Assembly (NCBI RefSeq): GCF_018687495.1
Contig: NZ_CP061293.1
Span: forward strand, 1-64,000
DNA from: Polynucleobacter sp. MWH-Svant-W18
GTDB taxonomy: Bacteria > Pseudomonadota > Gammaproteobacteria > Burkholderiales > Burkholderiaceae
Direction of reading: 5' to 3'
DNA: 64,000 nt
In this document: piece by piece, positions 10,830 through 23,221 of the stretch
Layout: each line of letters begins with the position of its first letter
Numbering within the stretch: the first letter of the stretch is position 1
Program-made: the position numbers and the translations under genes
The notes under the pieces: model-generated
The model's database searches: none
The model's input: only the letters and a program-made list of their open reading frames with translations
Told to the model about the DNA's origin: nothing

Positions 10830-11582
10830 TTGCTTTTGGCAACGGCATTCTTTGCCGGTCTAGTGGATGCAGTGGCCGGCGGTGGCGGACTCATTCAGGT
10901 GCCTGCCTTGTTTGCGGCCTATCCTAATGCGCAACCGGCAACCCTGTTGTGCACCAATAAAGTAGCTTCTATTGGCGGAACTCTAAATGCCGCCCGAAAA
11001 TTTTTGCATCACGTTTCTTTGCCTTGGGCAATTGTGTTGCCTGCAATTATTGCTGGATTTTTTGGCTCGCTTTTGGGCGCGAATGCCGTTAGCAATTTTC
11101 CTGCTGAGCCTTTACGCAAAGCTCTGCCATTTGTTCTTTTACTCCTATTGCTTTACACCTGGTTTCAGCCATCTCTTGGAGAGGCGCATGCGCCCCCTCT
11201 TGGCAAAAGCCGCTTTCAGCAATGTAAAGGTGCTCTGCTCGGATTAACTATTGGTTTTTATGATGGCTTCTTTGGTCCGGGAACAGGAAGTTTTTTGCTG
11301 TTTGGTTTTGTAAGGTTGTTTGCATTTGATTTTTTGCATGCGTCTGCCGCGACCAAGTTGGTCAACATTGCAACAAACCTAGCCGCAATTTTGATGCTGG
11401 CAAGTCTGGGTCAAATTAACCCTCCCCTTGGGATCGCCATGATGGTTGCCAATATTGCTGGCAGTCAGCTTGGTAGCCGCTTGGCAATTCAGCATGGCAG
11501 TGGTTTTGTTAGAAAGGCTTTTTTGGTAGTGGTTAGTCTGCTGATTCTGAAGTCTGCATGGAACGCCTATTTTCTGAATTAA
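10830..11582 (+). CDS. TSUP (TauE/SafE) family membrane permease
   Basis: A probable inner-membrane transporter of the TSUP family, members of which export sulfite, sulfoacetate or other organic anions. The N-terminal signature FFAGLVDAVAGGGGLIQVPAL and its second-half counterpart GFYDGFFGPGTGSFLLFGFV are both clear. About seven or eight hydrophobic segments are present. The in-frame TTG 10830 gives 250 residues but falls inside the first membrane helix. An ATC at 10803 preceded by AAAGAGA would add nine residues (EFSIFIWP) and fit the family better; see findings. The substrate is unknown. Confidence 0.85.
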   Translation: MLLATAFFAGLVDAVAGGGGLIQVPALFAAYPNAQPATLLCTNKVASIGGTLNAARKFLHHVSLPWAIVLPAIIAGFFGSLLGANAVSNFPAEPLRKALPFVLLLLLLYTWFQPSLGEAHAPPLGKSRFQQCKGALLGLTIGFYDGFFGPGTGSFLLFGFVRLFAFDFLHASAATKLVNIATNLAAILMLASLGQINPPLGIAMMVANIAGSQLGSRLAIQHGSGFVRKAFLVVVSLLILKSAWNAYFLN

Positions 11583-11633
11583 ATCAGTAGCTTAGAAAAG
11601 CTCCCTGGTACTTCATGGCTTTTTTGCCACTTT

Positions 11634-11649
11634 TGTTTCACGTGAAACA
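11634..11649. promoter_or_regulatory. parS centromere site 1
   Basis: A perfect 16-base palindrome TGTTTCACGTGAAACA, identical to the bacterial chromosomal parS consensus bound by ParB. It lies 40 bases upstream of mnmG in the leader of the operon that encodes ParA and ParB, and covers the predicted -35 element of that operon. Confidence 0.97.
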
Positions 11650-11665
11650 AACAAAATGCTATGAT
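11637..11665 (+). promoter_or_regulatory. Predicted sigma-70 promoter of mnmG-rsmG-parAB
   Basis: The -35 candidate TTCACG (11637-11642) is separated by 17 bases from the -10 candidate TATGAT (11660-11665). The -35 element lies wholly inside parS site 1. Both hexamers were read by eye. Confidence 0.55.
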
Positions 11666-11688
11666 CATCGCCCTATCTGAGGGAATTC

Positions 11689-13608
11689 ATGCGTTATTCC
11701 AAAAGTTTCGATGTCATCGTAGTGGGCGGCGGTCATGCTGGGACTGAGGCCGCCCTCGCATCGGCACGCATGGGTTGTGAGACCTTATTAATTACCCATA
11801 GTATTGAGAATTTAGGCGCCATGAGTTGCAATCCCTCTATTGGAGGCATTGGCAAGGGGCATCTCGTTAAAGAAATTGATGCCATGGGCGGCGCAATGGC
11901 GGCTGCTACTGATGAGGCAGGCATTCAGTTTCGTATTCTGAATTCGAGTAAAGGCCCTGCGGTGAGAGCAACTCGCGCCCAAGGCGATCGTATTCTCTAT
12001 AAGGCGGCAATACGCCGCCGCCTTGAAAATCAACCCAATCTCACCTTATTCCAGGCTGCGGTAGATGATTTGCTAGTAAAGGGTGACGAGGTTCAAGGTG
12101 TGCTGACCCAAATGGGTCTGGAGTTTATGGCCAAAAAAGTGGTTTTAACGGCTGGAACTTTCTTAGACGGCAAGATTCACGTTGGTTTGAATAACTATGC
12201 AGGTGGCCGTGCTGGCGACCCTGCGGCAGTTTCTCTGTCGGCGCGCTTAAAGGGGCTTAAGCTACCCCAAGGTAGGCTTAAGACTGGTACTCCACCTCGC
12301 ATTGATGGCAGAACGATTGACTTCTCTGTCATGCTCGAGCAGCCTGGCGTTTTGGATCCTATCCCCGTATTTTCTTATTTGGGGCGTCCTGAGCAGCACC
12401 CCAAGCAAGTGCCTTGCTGGATTTCCCATACAAATGAAAAGACCCATGACATTATTCGTGGCGGTCTAGACCGCTCTCCTATGTATACGGGCCTTATTGA
12501 AGGGGTTGGCCCACGCTACTGCCCTTCTATTGAAGACAAAATTCATCGCTTTGCCTCTAGAAATAGCCATCAGATCTTTCTAGAGCCGGAGGGATTAACA
12601 ACCAATGAGTTTTACCCCAACGGAATTTCTACCAGCCTTCCTTTTGATGTCCAGTGGGATTTGGTGCGGAGCATTCGTGGCTTAGAGTCCGCGGTAATCG
12701 TTCGCCCAGGCTATGCCATTGAATATGACTTTTTTGATCCACGCCAATTACGCCATAGCTTAGAAACTCGGGCCATTGGCGGTTTGTATTTTGCTGGCCA
12801 AATTAATGGAACTACCGGCTATGAGGAGGCGGCCGCCCAAGGAATGTTGGCAGGAATTAATGCCGGATTGGCCGCACAAGGCAAGGAGCCATGGTTACCC
12901 AAACGTAGCGAATCCTATATTGGCGTGCTCGTGGATGATTTAATCACCCGAGGGGTACAAGAGCCCTATCGGATGTTCACCAGCCGAGCAGAATACCGCT
13001 TAAGTTTGCGCGAAGATAACGCTGATATGCGCCTTACTACTATTGGTCGTGAGCTTGGCTTGGTGGACGACTATCGTTGGGAGGTTTTCTGCAGAAAGCA
13101 AGAGGCTGTTTCACGTGAAACATCTCGTTTGCAAGATATCTGGATTGGCCCTAAGCATGAGGCTGCACCATTGGTTGCAGAACTTTTGGGCCAGGATTTA
13201 TCCCACGAGTGCAATTTAACTGAGCTGTTACGACGCCCAGGCGTCACTTACGAGGCAATCACCTCTTTAGGCGGTGGGTTGTGGTCACCTGGAAGCTTGG
13301 ATGACGATATTGGGCTTGCCTCTCAGATAAGCGATCAAGTAGAAATTTCAGTGAAATATCAAGGCTATATTGACCGCCAAGCGGTTGAAATTGGACGCCA
13401 AGCCCATAATGAGGCCTTCCCTCTCCCTGAGTCCTTGGATTACACAGAAGTGTTAGGTTTATCTAAAGAGGTTCAACAAAAACTCAATTTACATAAGCCT
13501 GCCACCTTGGGTCAGGCAGGCAGAATTTCTGGGGTAACTCCAGCTGCATTGTCGCTGCTTTTAGTGCACCTTAAAAAGGGTTTGGGTCGCACCCAAGAAA
13601 CCGCATGA
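11689..13608 (+). CDS. mnmG: tRNA uridine-5-carboxymethylaminomethyl(34) synthesis enzyme MnmG
   Basis: MnmG (GidA) is the FAD-dependent partner of MnmE that modifies the wobble uridine of several tRNAs. The 639-residue product has the FAD-binding [22 protein letters not shown] (about 9-30), [41 protein letters not shown], and the C-terminal helical domain that binds MnmE. Its coding region carries the second parS site at 13107-13122 (residues about 474-478). It overlaps rsmG by 4 bases. The mnmG-rsmG-parA-parB order near the origin is widespread in proteobacteria. Confidence 0.97.
   Translation: MRYSKSFDVIVVGGGHAGTEAALASARMGCETLLITHSIENLGAMSCNPSIGGIGKGHLVKEIDAMGGAMAAATDEAGIQFRILNSSKGPAVRATRAQGDRILYKAAIRRRLENQPNLTLFQAAVDDLLVKGDEVQGVLTQMGLEFMAKKVVLTAGTFLDGKIHVGLNNYAGGRAGDPAAVSLSARLKGLKLPQGRLKTGTPPRIDGRTIDFSVMLEQPGVLDPIPVFSYLGRPEQHPKQVPCWISHTNEKTHDIIRGGLDRSPMYTGLIEGVGPRYCPSIEDKIHRFASRNSHQIFLEPEGLTTNEFYPNGISTSLPFDVQWDLVRSIRGLESAVIVRPGYAIEYDFFDPRQLRHSLETRAIGGLYFAGQINGTTGYEEAAAQGMLAGINAGLAAQGKEPWLPKRSESYIGVLVDDLITRGVQEPYRMFTSRAEYRLSLREDNADMRLTTIGRELGLVDDYRWEVFCRKQEAVSRETSRLQDIWIGPKHEAAPLVAELLGQDLSHECNLTELLRRPGVTYEAITSLGGGLWSPGSLDDDIGLASQISDQVEISVKYQGYIDRQAVEIGRQAHNEAFPLPESLDYTEVLGLSKEVQQKLNLHKPATLGQAGRISGVTPAALSLLLVHLKKGLGRTQETA
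13107..13122. promoter_or_regulatory. parS centromere site 2, inside mnmG
   Basis: A second perfect 16-base TGTTTCACGTGAAACA, lying in the mnmG reading frame, where it encodes part of AVSRET. It is 1,473 bases from site 1. ParB is expected to load here as a sliding clamp. Confidence 0.95.
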
Positions 13609-14273
13609 CCGAGGCCCTACTTTCTTTGGGAATAGAAGAATTAGGCCTCAATTTAAGTGGTGCCAATATTGCGGATTTAGAGCTTTTTTTACAGGAAATG
13701 GGGCGTTGGAATCAGGTCCATAACCTGACCTCAATTGAGAACGAGCAAGACTCCGTACGACTACATCTCATTGATTCTATTGCAGTTTTGCCTGTTTTAA
13801 GACGCTTTCTAAAAATGCCTGATCCTAAAATTGCCGATCTTGGATCGGGCGGCGGCTTGCCGGCGATTCCTATTGCGATTGTTCAGCCGGAGTGGCAAAT
13901 TTCGCTGATTGAGGCCATCCGTAAAAAGACAGCATTTCTGCAGCATGTGCGCGGCAAACTGAAGCTTAAAAACATAGAAGTATTGAGCGAGCGAGTAGAA
14001 AATGTTGCGTTGCAACAACCTGCTCAATTTGATGCAGTGATTTCACGTGCATTTACTAACCTCGCACGGTTTTTAGAGCTCTCGCTACCTTTAATTAAAC
14101 CGGGCGGCCTGGTATTCGCAATGAAATCTAAGCGAGCTGACGAAGAAATGGCTGATGTATCTATGGATGATTGGCAGTTGCTTGCTGATGAAGCCTTAGT
14201 TATTCCCAATCTCTCTGCGGAGCGACGCCTATTGGTGCTGACCCCCATGAGAAAATCCATCCCTTCCTTTTAA
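13605..14273 (+). CDS. rsmG: 16S rRNA (guanine(527)-N(7))-methyltransferase RsmG
   Basis: RsmG (GidB) methylates N7 of G527 in 16S rRNA; its loss gives low-level streptomycin resistance in E. coli. The 222-residue product has the N-terminal helix-rich part with [10 protein letters not shown] (about 35-44) and the S-adenosylmethionine motif [15 protein letters not shown] (78-92). The conserved [14 protein letters not shown] follows near 144. The start overlaps the mnmG stop (ATGA), so it is translationally coupled. ParA follows 18 bases later. Confidence 0.96.
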   Translation: MTEALLSLGIEELGLNLSGANIADLELFLQEMGRWNQVHNLTSIENEQDSVRLHLIDSIAVLPVLRRFLKMPDPKIADLGSGGGLPAIPIAIVQPEWQISLIEAIRKKTAFLQHVRGKLKLKNIEVLSERVENVALQQPAQFDAVISRAFTNLARFLELSLPLIKPGGLVFAMKSKRADEEMADVSMDDWQLLADEALVIPNLSAERRLLVLTPMRKSIPSF

Positions 14274-14291
14274 GCAAAATCCAAAGTACCC

Positions 14292-15062
14292 ATGGCAAAA
14301 ATATTCTGTATCGCAAATCAAAAAGGTGGCGTTGGTAAGACCACTACTGCAGTGAATTTAGCTGCCGGATTGGCTGGGCTTGGGCAAAGAGTGCTATTGG
14401 TGGACTTAGACCCTCAGGGCAATGCCACTATGGGCTCTGGGGTTGAAAAGGCAGATCTGACTCAGAGCGTTTACCAAGTATTGATTGGTTTGGCTGCGGT
14501 GAAGGATTGTGCGCAACGTTGCGAAAGTTCTGCTTACGATGTGCTTCCTGCAAATCGAGATTTGGCTGGCGCTGAAATTGAGTTGGTGGATATAGATGAA
14601 CGCGAGTCTCGCCTGAAAGACGCGCTTGCAAAAGTTGCCAACGATTACGATTTTATTTTGATTGACTGCCCGCCTGCTTTATCTCTATTGACGCTCAATG
14701 GATTGTGCGCAGCAAACGGCGTAATTGTTCCAATGCAGTGCGAATACTTTGCGCTTGAAGGATTGTCTGATTTGGTGAACACCATCAAACAAGTTCACGC
14801 AAATCTTAATCCCGACTTAGTCATCATCGGTTTGTTGCGCGTGATGTTTGATGCGCGCATGACACTGCAGCAACAGGTCTCCGATCAATTGCTCGAGCAC
14901 TTTGGAGATAAGGTATTTAAGACCATTATTCCGCGCAATGTACGCCTTGCAGAGGCCCCATCTTATGGGCTCCCTGGGGTAGCTTTCGATAAGTCATCGC
15001 GTGGTGCAAAAGCCTATTTAGAGTTTGGTGCCGAGATGGTTGAGCGCATTAAACAAATGTAA
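14292..15062 (+). CDS. parA: Chromosome partitioning protein ParA (Soj)
   Basis: ParA is a Walker-type ATPase that coats the nucleoid and pulls ParB-parS complexes apart. The 256-residue product has the deviant Walker A QKGGVGKTT (9-17) with the signature lysine, DLDPQGNAT (about 39-47), and the Walker B-type DFILIDCPPALSLLTLNGL. There is no N-terminal DNA-binding domain, so it is of the short chromosomal type and not the long plasmid type. It sits between rsmG and parB (21 bases) in one operon. Confidence 0.96.
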   Translation: MAKIFCIANQKGGVGKTTTAVNLAAGLAGLGQRVLLVDLDPQGNATMGSGVEKADLTQSVYQVLIGLAAVKDCAQRCESSAYDVLPANRDLAGAEIELVDIDERESRLKDALAKVANDYDFILIDCPPALSLLTLNGLCAANGVIVPMQCEYFALEGLSDLVNTIKQVHANLNPDLVIIGLLRVMFDARMTLQQQVSDQLLEHFGDKVFKTIIPRNVRLAEAPSYGLPGVAFDKSSRGAKAYLEFGAEMVERIKQM

Positions 15063-15083
15063 TTTTTAAGAAGATAAAAGATC

Positions 15084-15974
15084 ATGGTTGCTATCAAGAA
15101 AAAAGGTTTGGGCAGAGGATTAGAGGCGCTCTTGGGGGAAAAACCTCAGGAAGCAAATTCCTCAACAGAAATCAATCGTTTGCCCTTAACTGCACTACAG
15201 GCTGGTAAATATCAACCACGACAAAAGATGGAGGCGGGCGCACTTCAAGAGCTAGCCGACAGCATTCGCGAGCAAGGCGTTATGCAGCCCTTATTGGTTC
15301 GCTTGGTGAGCGTAGGCAAGTACGAAATTATTGCTGGTGAGCGCCGTTTTCGCGCAGCCACAATTGCAGGATTAAAAGAAGTTCCAGTATTGGTCTCTGA
15401 GGCTGATGATCAGGCAGCGGCTGCGATGGCCCTGGTTGAAAACATGCAGCGTGAGGATTTAAACCCGCTCGAGGAGTCGCAGGGTTTGGCGCGACTGATT
15501 GAGGAGTTTGGTTTTACGCATGAGCAGGCTGCAAAGGCGGTTGGCAAGTCGCGCAGTGCCATCACCAATTTATTGCGCTTAGCCCAGCTCGCAAAACCAG
15601 TGCAAGCAATGCTTTTAGCGGGCGATATCGATATGGGCCATGCCCGTGCCTTATTGCCATTGCCTGGGGCTAGCCAGGTTGCCTTAGCCCAAAGAATCGC
15701 CGCGCAGGGCTTGTCGGTCCGTGAAGCAGAGAAGATGTCAGCAGCATTGGCTATTGCTGGCGGGCAGATTGGAGATAAAAAATCTAAATCCAAGGCTGGT
15801 GCTAGCAGCCCAAGTCGCGACCCCGATACGCGCCGCCTTTCTCAAGAAATCGCGGATTTAATTGGTTTAAACGTGGAATTTAAGTTCAAAGGTAAGGGTG
15901 GCGAGATTCGAATTGGCTTTAGTCAGTTTGATGAGCTTGATTCCTTATTAAAAAAGTTGGGTATTGAGTCCTAA
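15084..15974 (+). CDS. parB: Chromosome partitioning protein ParB (Spo0J)
   Basis: ParB binds parS, hydrolyses CTP and spreads along DNA as a clamp. The 296-residue product begins with [14 protein letters not shown], the ParA-stimulating motif. It then shows KYQPRQ (42-47), the CTP-binding GERRFRAA (85-92), the [13 protein letters not shown] region (about 118-130), and a helix-turn-helix near 145-165 ([23 protein letters not shown]) that contacts parS. The C-terminal dimerisation domain follows. It is the last gene of the mnmG operon. Both parS sites lie within 4.4 kb. Confidence 0.96.
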   Translation: MVAIKKKGLGRGLEALLGEKPQEANSSTEINRLPLTALQAGKYQPRQKMEAGALQELADSIREQGVMQPLLVRLVSVGKYEIIAGERRFRAATIAGLKEVPVLVSEADDQAAAAMALVENMQREDLNPLEESQGLARLIEEFGFTHEQAAKAVGKSRSAITNLLRLAQLAKPVQAMLLAGDIDMGHARALLPLPGASQVALAQRIAAQGLSVREAEKMSAALAIAGGQIGDKKSKSKAGASSPSRDPDTRRLSQEIADLIGLNVEFKFKGKGGEIRIGFSQFDELDSLLKKLGIES

Positions 15975-16002
15975 ATTGTTCAGAAATATCCCCCCAAACC
16001 CT

Positions 16003-16031
16003 TTGACATATTGCAGTGCACACACTAAACT
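16003..16031 (+). promoter_or_regulatory. Predicted sigma-70 promoter of the ATP synthase operon
   Basis: A perfect -35 TTGACA (16003-16008), a 17-base spacer, and -10 TAAACT (16026-16031) stand 13 bases upstream of the atpI start codon. With a start site about 7 bases after the -10 the untranslated leader would be very short, just enough for the GAGG ribosome-binding site. Confidence 0.7.
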
Positions 16032-16043
16032 TTCGAGGCTAAA

Positions 16044-16538
16044 TTGATTCCTACAAAAAATCAATTTTCCGAGGTAAATGAATGGGATGAGCCCGAAGAA
16101 GAGGTGTATCGGGCAATCAGTAAAGAGGAAATGATTGCGCTGCAGCAAAGCAACGCAACAAAGTACCCCGCCCTCTCCCCTTGGAAAATTGTTTTAGTCC
16201 AAATCGCTGTTACGGCAGTCAGTATGGTGGTTTGGTCAATTTTTGGGGGGCCGGTAGGGGTAAGCCTTTATACTCAGTCGGCGTTTTTAGGTGGTTTAAT
16301 TAGCGTCTTGCCTACAGCATTGTTTTTAACAAGACTAGAGCTGGCAAAAAAATCGCAAAGATTGAATCCAGGAAGATTTTTGGCGGCATTAGTTTCAGGC
16401 GAATTTATCAAAATTGTCGTGAGTCTGATGTTGTTTGTAGGGATTGCATATTCTTTCCCTGGCGTGCTTTGGGTCCCTTTGCTGGTGACTTATCTGCTTG
16501 CCTTGAAGTGCGTATGGCTAGCGTGGTTGTGGCGTTAA
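16044..16538 (+). CDS. atpI: ATP synthase subunit I (AtpI)
   Basis: AtpI is a small membrane protein at the head of many atp operons, thought to help assemble the c-ring. The 164-residue product has a charged cytoplasmic N-terminus of about 45 residues followed by four hydrophobic segments (about 48-68, 75-95, 113-133, 137-160). I chose TTG 16044 because GAGG lies 6 bases upstream and no ATG occurs in a suitable place. It precedes atpB by 40 bases. Confidence 0.85.
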   Translation: MIPTKNQFSEVNEWDEPEEEVYRAISKEEMIALQQSNATKYPALSPWKIVLVQIAVTAVSMVVWSIFGGPVGVSLYTQSAFLGGLISVLPTALFLTRLELAKKSQRLNPGRFLAALVSGEFIKIVVSLMLFVGIAYSFPGVLWVPLLVTYLLALKCVWLAWLWR

Positions 16539-16575
16539 GAAGTGAAAATTGTGATTGAAACAAAGGACTAGTTAA

Positions 16576-17454
<879 letters not shown>

Positions 17455-17469
17455 GATTTTTATTTTTAA

Positions 17470-17766
<297 letters not shown>

Positions 17767-17829
17767 TTGTTTTGGCGTGGATGACCATCAGGTCATCCAA
17801 CTGTTCTCAACAATACTGAAAGGAATATC

Positions 17830-18300
17830 GTGAATCTGAACGCGACCCTATTCGCGCAAATGATCGTTTTCTTCGTCTTATGGTGGGTTGTTGCACGTTT
17901 TGTGTGGCCACCGCTAGTTAAGGCGTTAGATGAGCGTTCAAGCAAAATTGCCGATGGCTTGGCTGCTGCCGAGCGCGGAAAAGAAGCACTCGCATTGGCA
18001 AGCAACGAAGCAGAGCAAGAATTAACTAAAGCACGCCAAGAAGGTGTTCAACGAGTTGCTGAAGCTGAAAAACGTGCACAAATGTCGGCCGATGAAATTC
18101 GTGCTAACGCACAAGCTGAAGCAGCGCGCATCATTTCTCAAGCAAAGCAAGATGCAGACCAGCAAGTTACCCGAGCACGCGAAGTATTGCGTGCCGAAGT
18201 AGCTGTACTTGCTGTTAAGGGCGCTGAGCAAATTTTGCGTCGCGAGGTTGATGCAAAAGCGCACGGCCAATTACTTGATCAATTAAAGGCAGAACTTTGA
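17830..18300 (+). CDS. atpF: F0F1 ATP synthase subunit B
   Basis: Subunit b is the peripheral stalk, one membrane helix followed by a long coiled coil. The 156-residue product begins with a short hydrophobic helix ([23 protein letters not shown]) and continues as a helix rich in Ala, Glu, Lys and Gln to the C-terminus. The start is GTG 17830, with AAAGGA ten bases earlier. The atpH start lies one base beyond its stop codon. Confidence 0.96.
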   Translation: MNLNATLFAQMIVFFVLWWVVARFVWPPLVKALDERSSKIADGLAAAERGKEALALASNEAEQELTKARQEGVQRVAEAEKRAQMSADEIRANAQAEAARIISQAKQDADQQVTRAREVLRAEVAVLAVKGAEQILRREVDAKAHGQLLDQLKAEL

Positions 18301-18301
18301 T

Positions 18302-18838
18302 ATGGCTGAATTAGCCACAATTGCACGTCCTTACGCCGAAGCGCTGTTTCAAAGTGCCAAGCCATCTGAGCTTGCTAGTTGTTTGGAGCAATTAAACGAA
18401 TTGGCTCAGCTTGCTGCTTTGCCGGAAGTTGCTGCTTTATCAAACAACCCAAAAGTATCTGCTGATGATTTGAGCAAGTTGTTGTCTGGCATGGTGAAGA
18501 GCAAACTTGATCCTAAGATTGCAAGCTTTTTGAATCTTGTGAATCAAAATCACCGCTTGGCTGCCGTTCCAGAAATTGCACATCAATTTGAGGCAATGAA
18601 GGACAAGAGCGAAGGTGCAGCAGAAGTAATGATTACCAGTGCATTCCCTTTAGAGGGTTCTGCACTTAAAGATTTGTTGTCAAGTTTGAAGAAGCGCTTT
18701 GGGGGTAAAGAATTGCGCCCAACTATTCAAGTTGATCCAGCATTGATTGGCGGTGTCCGCATTCAAGTTGGTGATGAAGTAATGGATAGTTCTGTGAAGG
18801 CACAGTTAGCTCAAATGCAAGCAAGTCTTGGCGCATAA
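18302..18838 (+). CDS. atpH: F0F1 ATP synthase subunit delta
   Basis: Delta joins the top of F1 to the peripheral stalk. The 178-residue product begins ATIARPYAEALF, the family signature, and has the C-terminal PTIQVDPALIGGVRIQVGDEVMDSSVKAQL, also conserved. ATG 18302 lies one base after the atpF stop, with the ribosome-binding region inside atpF. Confidence 0.96.
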   Translation: MAELATIARPYAEALFQSAKPSELASCLEQLNELAQLAALPEVAALSNNPKVSADDLSKLLSGMVKSKLDPKIASFLNLVNQNHRLAAVPEIAHQFEAMKDKSEGAAEVMITSAFPLEGSALKDLLSSLKKRFGGKELRPTIQVDPALIGGVRIQVGDEVMDSSVKAQLAQMQASLGA

Positions 18839-18883
18839 GTTATCCCTATTAAGAACATACGAAATAAGACCCAGGAGTAAGTA

Positions 18884-20425
18884 ATGCAACTCAACCCTTC
18901 CGAGATCAGCGAACTGATCAAAAGCCGAATTAGCGAAATGGGCGTTGACTCCCAAGTTCGCAACGAAGGCACTGTAATTTCAGTGACCGACGGTATTTGC
19001 CGCGTACATGGTTTGTCTGGTGTGATGCAGGGCGAAATGTTGGAGTTTCCTAACAACACCATCGGCCTCGCCTTGAACCTTGAGCGCGATTCTGTTGGTG
19101 CCGTAGTGTTGGGTGAATACACCCACATTAAAGAAGGCGATCCAGTGAAATGTACTGGCCGCATTTTGGAAGTTCCAGTTGGACCAGAGTTGCTAGGTCG
19201 CGTTGTAAATGCATTGGGTCAGCCAATTGATGGCAAAGGCCCAATCAACACCAAGTTAACTGACTTCATTGAAAAAGTCGCTCCTGGCGTTATCGCCCGT
19301 CAATCTGTTAGCCAGCCAGTACAAACTGGTTTGAAGGCGATTGATGCGATGGTTCCAATTGGCCGTGGTCAGCGTGAGTTGATCATTGGTGACCGTCAAA
19401 CTGGTAAGACAGCAGTTGCGGTTGACGCGATCATTAACCAAAAAGGTAAAGGCGTTTATTGCGTTTATGTAGCGATTGGTCAAAAAGCTTCTACGATTGC
19501 AAACGTTGTTCGCAAGCTCACAGAATTGGGCGCGATGGATTACACCGTGGTTGTGGCAGCAAGTGCTTCTGAATCTGCAGCGATGCAATATCTTTCTGCA
19601 TACGCTGGTTGCACCATGGGCGAATACTTCCGCGACCGCGGTGAAGATGCTTTGATTGTTTACGATGACTTGACCAAGCAAGCGGTTGCTTATCGTCAAA
19701 TCTCCTTGTTGCTCCGCCGCCCACCAGGCCGCGAAGCTTATCCTGGCGACGTGTTCTACCTCCACTCACGCTTGCTCGAGCGCGCTGCTCGCGTAAATGC
19801 TGAGTACGTTGAGAAGTTCACCAACGGTGCAGTAAAAGGCAAAACAGGTTCATTGACTGCATTGCCAATTATTGAAACTCAAGCTGGTGACGTTTCTGCA
19901 TTCGTTCCAACCAACGTGATTTCGATTACTGACGGTCAGATCTTCTTGGAAACTGACTTGTTTAACGCTGGCGTACGTCCTGCGATTAACGCCGGTATTT
20001 CTGTTTCCCGCGTTGGCGGTGCTGCACAAACTAAAGTGATTAAGAAATTGTCTGGCGGTATTCGTACCGACTTGGCGCAATATCGTGAATTAGCAGCATT
20101 TGCTCAGTTCGCTTCTGATCTTGATGAAGCAACCCGCAAGCAACTTGAGCGTGGTCGCCGTGTTACTGAATTGTGTAAGCAAGCTCAATACAAGCCACTC
20201 CAAGTTTGGGAAATGGCTGCTTCACTCTACGCCGTGAATAACGGTTACTTCGATGACCTCGAAGTAAAGAACGTATTGGCCTTCGAAAAAGGTTTGCAAG
20301 ATCATTTGAAATCTAAGTACGCTGACTTGGTTGGACGTATCGAAGAGACCAAAGACTTGAGCAAAGATGACGAAGCTGCTTTGCGCGCTGCGATTGAGGA
20401 TTACAAGCGTTCTGCCTCTTTCTAA
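18884..20425 (+). CDS. atpA: F0F1 ATP synthase subunit alpha
   Basis: Alpha carries the non-catalytic nucleotide sites of F1. The 513-residue product has the P-loop GDRQTGKT (169-176), [17 protein letters not shown] and the arginine-finger region [23 protein letters not shown]. The length equals that of E. coli AtpA. CCAGGAG at 18871-18877 precedes the ATG by 6 bases. Confidence 0.98.
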   Translation: MQLNPSEISELIKSRISEMGVDSQVRNEGTVISVTDGICRVHGLSGVMQGEMLEFPNNTIGLALNLERDSVGAVVLGEYTHIKEGDPVKCTGRILEVPVGPELLGRVVNALGQPIDGKGPINTKLTDFIEKVAPGVIARQSVSQPVQTGLKAIDAMVPIGRGQRELIIGDRQTGKTAVAVDAIINQKGKGVYCVYVAIGQKASTIANVVRKLTELGAMDYTVVVAASASESAAMQYLSAYAGCTMGEYFRDRGEDALIVYDDLTKQAVAYRQISLLLRRPPGREAYPGDVFYLHSRLLERAARVNAEYVEKFTNGAVKGKTGSLTALPIIETQAGDVSAFVPTNVISITDGQIFLETDLFNAGVRPAINAGISVSRVGGAAQTKVIKKLSGGIRTDLAQYRELAAFAQFASDLDEATRKQLERGRRVTELCKQAQYKPLQVWEMAASLYAVNNGYFDDLEVKNVLAFEKGLQDHLKSKYADLVGRIEETKDLSKDDEAALRAAIEDYKRSASF

Positions 20426-20442
20426 GAGGGTTCGCATAAATC

Positions 20443-21312
20443 ATGGCAAGCACAAAAGAGATACGATCTAAGATCAAGAGCGTGCAAAACACGCGCAAGA
20501 TCACGAAGGCAATGGAAATGGTCGCCGCATCCAAGATGCGTCGCGCCCAGGAGCGTATGCGCAATGCGCGTCCATACGCTGAAAAAATTCGTGAGATTGT
20601 TGCCAACCTTTCTAAAGCCAATCCTGAGTTCCGCCCTGCTTATATGGCAACTCGCGAGGTTAAGAAGGCCGGCACGATTTTGGTAACAACAGACAAAGGC
20701 TTATGCGGTGGATTGAATACCAACGTTTTGCGTTTGATTGCTAACCAAGTGCGCGATTTTCAAGAAAAAAATATTGAGGTTGCGTATACCGCAATTGGTT
20801 CAAAAGGCCTGCAATTTTTGAATCGCTCAAAAGCGAAGTTGATTTCTCAGACCATTCAAATTGGCGATACACCGCATTTGGATGTTTTGATTGGCGCAAT
20901 TACCGCCCAGTTAGAGGCGTTTGAGCGCGGTGAAATTGATGCAGTGTATTTGGCATACACCCGCTTTGTAAATGCAATGAAACAAGAGCCGGTTTTAGAA
21001 AAGCTGTTGCCTTTGGAGCCAGCTGATCTGACTCCTGAAGATAAATCAGGACCATCTTGGGACTATATTTACGAGCCGGACGCAGAGTCTATTTTGAATG
21101 GCCTTTTAAAGCGTTATGTGGAAGCAATGATTTATCAAGCGGTTGCTGAAAATATGGCTTCTGAGCAATCTGCGCGCATGGTCTCAATGAAGGCCGCTTC
21201 AGATAACGCGAAGAACGTGATCGGTGAATTGCAATTGGATTACAACAAAACACGACAGGCTGCTATTACCAAAGAGTTGTCAGAAATTGTTGGTGGAGCG
21301 GCTGCGGTTTAA
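20443..21312 (+). CDS. atpG: F0F1 ATP synthase subunit gamma
   Basis: Gamma is the central rotor shaft. The 289-residue product has the N-terminal [32 protein letters not shown] coiled-coil helix and the C-terminal partner [21 protein letters not shown] with [22 protein letters not shown]. The conserved [10 protein letters not shown] lies near residue 85. It stands 17 bases after atpA. Confidence 0.97.
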   Translation: MASTKEIRSKIKSVQNTRKITKAMEMVAASKMRRAQERMRNARPYAEKIREIVANLSKANPEFRPAYMATREVKKAGTILVTTDKGLCGGLNTNVLRLIANQVRDFQEKNIEVAYTAIGSKGLQFLNRSKAKLISQTIQIGDTPHLDVLIGAITAQLEAFERGEIDAVYLAYTRFVNAMKQEPVLEKLLPLEPADLTPEDKSGPSWDYIYEPDAESILNGLLKRYVEAMIYQAVAENMASEQSARMVSMKAASDNAKNVIGELQLDYNKTRQAAITKELSEIVGGAAAV

Positions 21313-21346
21313 GCGGTCTGCATATTAGAAATACGAAAGAATTTAG

Positions 21347-22768
<1,422 letters not shown>

Positions 22769-22789
22769 TCGCTTCAATCTAGGGAAATT

Positions 22790-23206
22790 ATGTCAAGCAT
22801 ACATGTCGACGTAGTGAGTGCCGAGCAGTCCATTTTTAGTGGAGAGGCTAAGTTTGTAGCCCTTCCAGGTGAAAGTGGTGAGCTCGGTATTTTGCGTGGC
22901 CACACCCCACTCATTACACGTATTCGTCCGGGCTCTGTTCGTATTGAAAAAGCGGATGGCGACGAAGAGTTTGTGTTTGTTGCGGGCGGCTACCTAGAAG
23001 TTCAGCCAGATCGCGTTACTGTATTGGCTGACACAGCTATTCGTGGTCACGATCTCGATGAAGCTAAAGCATTAGAAGCAAAGAAACGTGCAGAAGAGGC
23101 CATGCAAAATCGTGGCACTGACTTTGATTTGGCCCTGGCCCAATCTGAGTTTGCAATGGCCGCTGCGCAGCTGGCTGCAATTGCCCGTTTCCGTCGTAAA
23201 AAGTAA
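22790..23206 (+). CDS. atpC: F0F1 ATP synthase subunit epsilon
   Basis: Epsilon is the bottom of the rotor and an inhibitor of ATP hydrolysis. The 138-residue product has the N-terminal beta sandwich ([31 protein letters not shown]) and the C-terminal helical hairpin with [17 protein letters not shown] lies 7-10 bases before ATG 22790. It is the last gene of the atp operon; hemE follows after only 15 bases. Confidence 0.96.
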   Translation: MSSIHVDVVSAEQSIFSGEAKFVALPGESGELGILRGHTPLITRIRPGSVRIEKADGDEEFVFVAGGYLEVQPDRVTVLADTAIRGHDLDEAKALEAKKRAEEAMQNRGTDFDLALAQSEFAMAAAQLAAIARFRRKK

Positions 23207-23221
23207 AAACCGGTCATCTCC

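Noticed and set aside
14039..14054. A half parS site in rsmG (GATTTCACGTGC).
   Set aside because: Only one arm matches, and the sequence encodes the conserved VISRAF.
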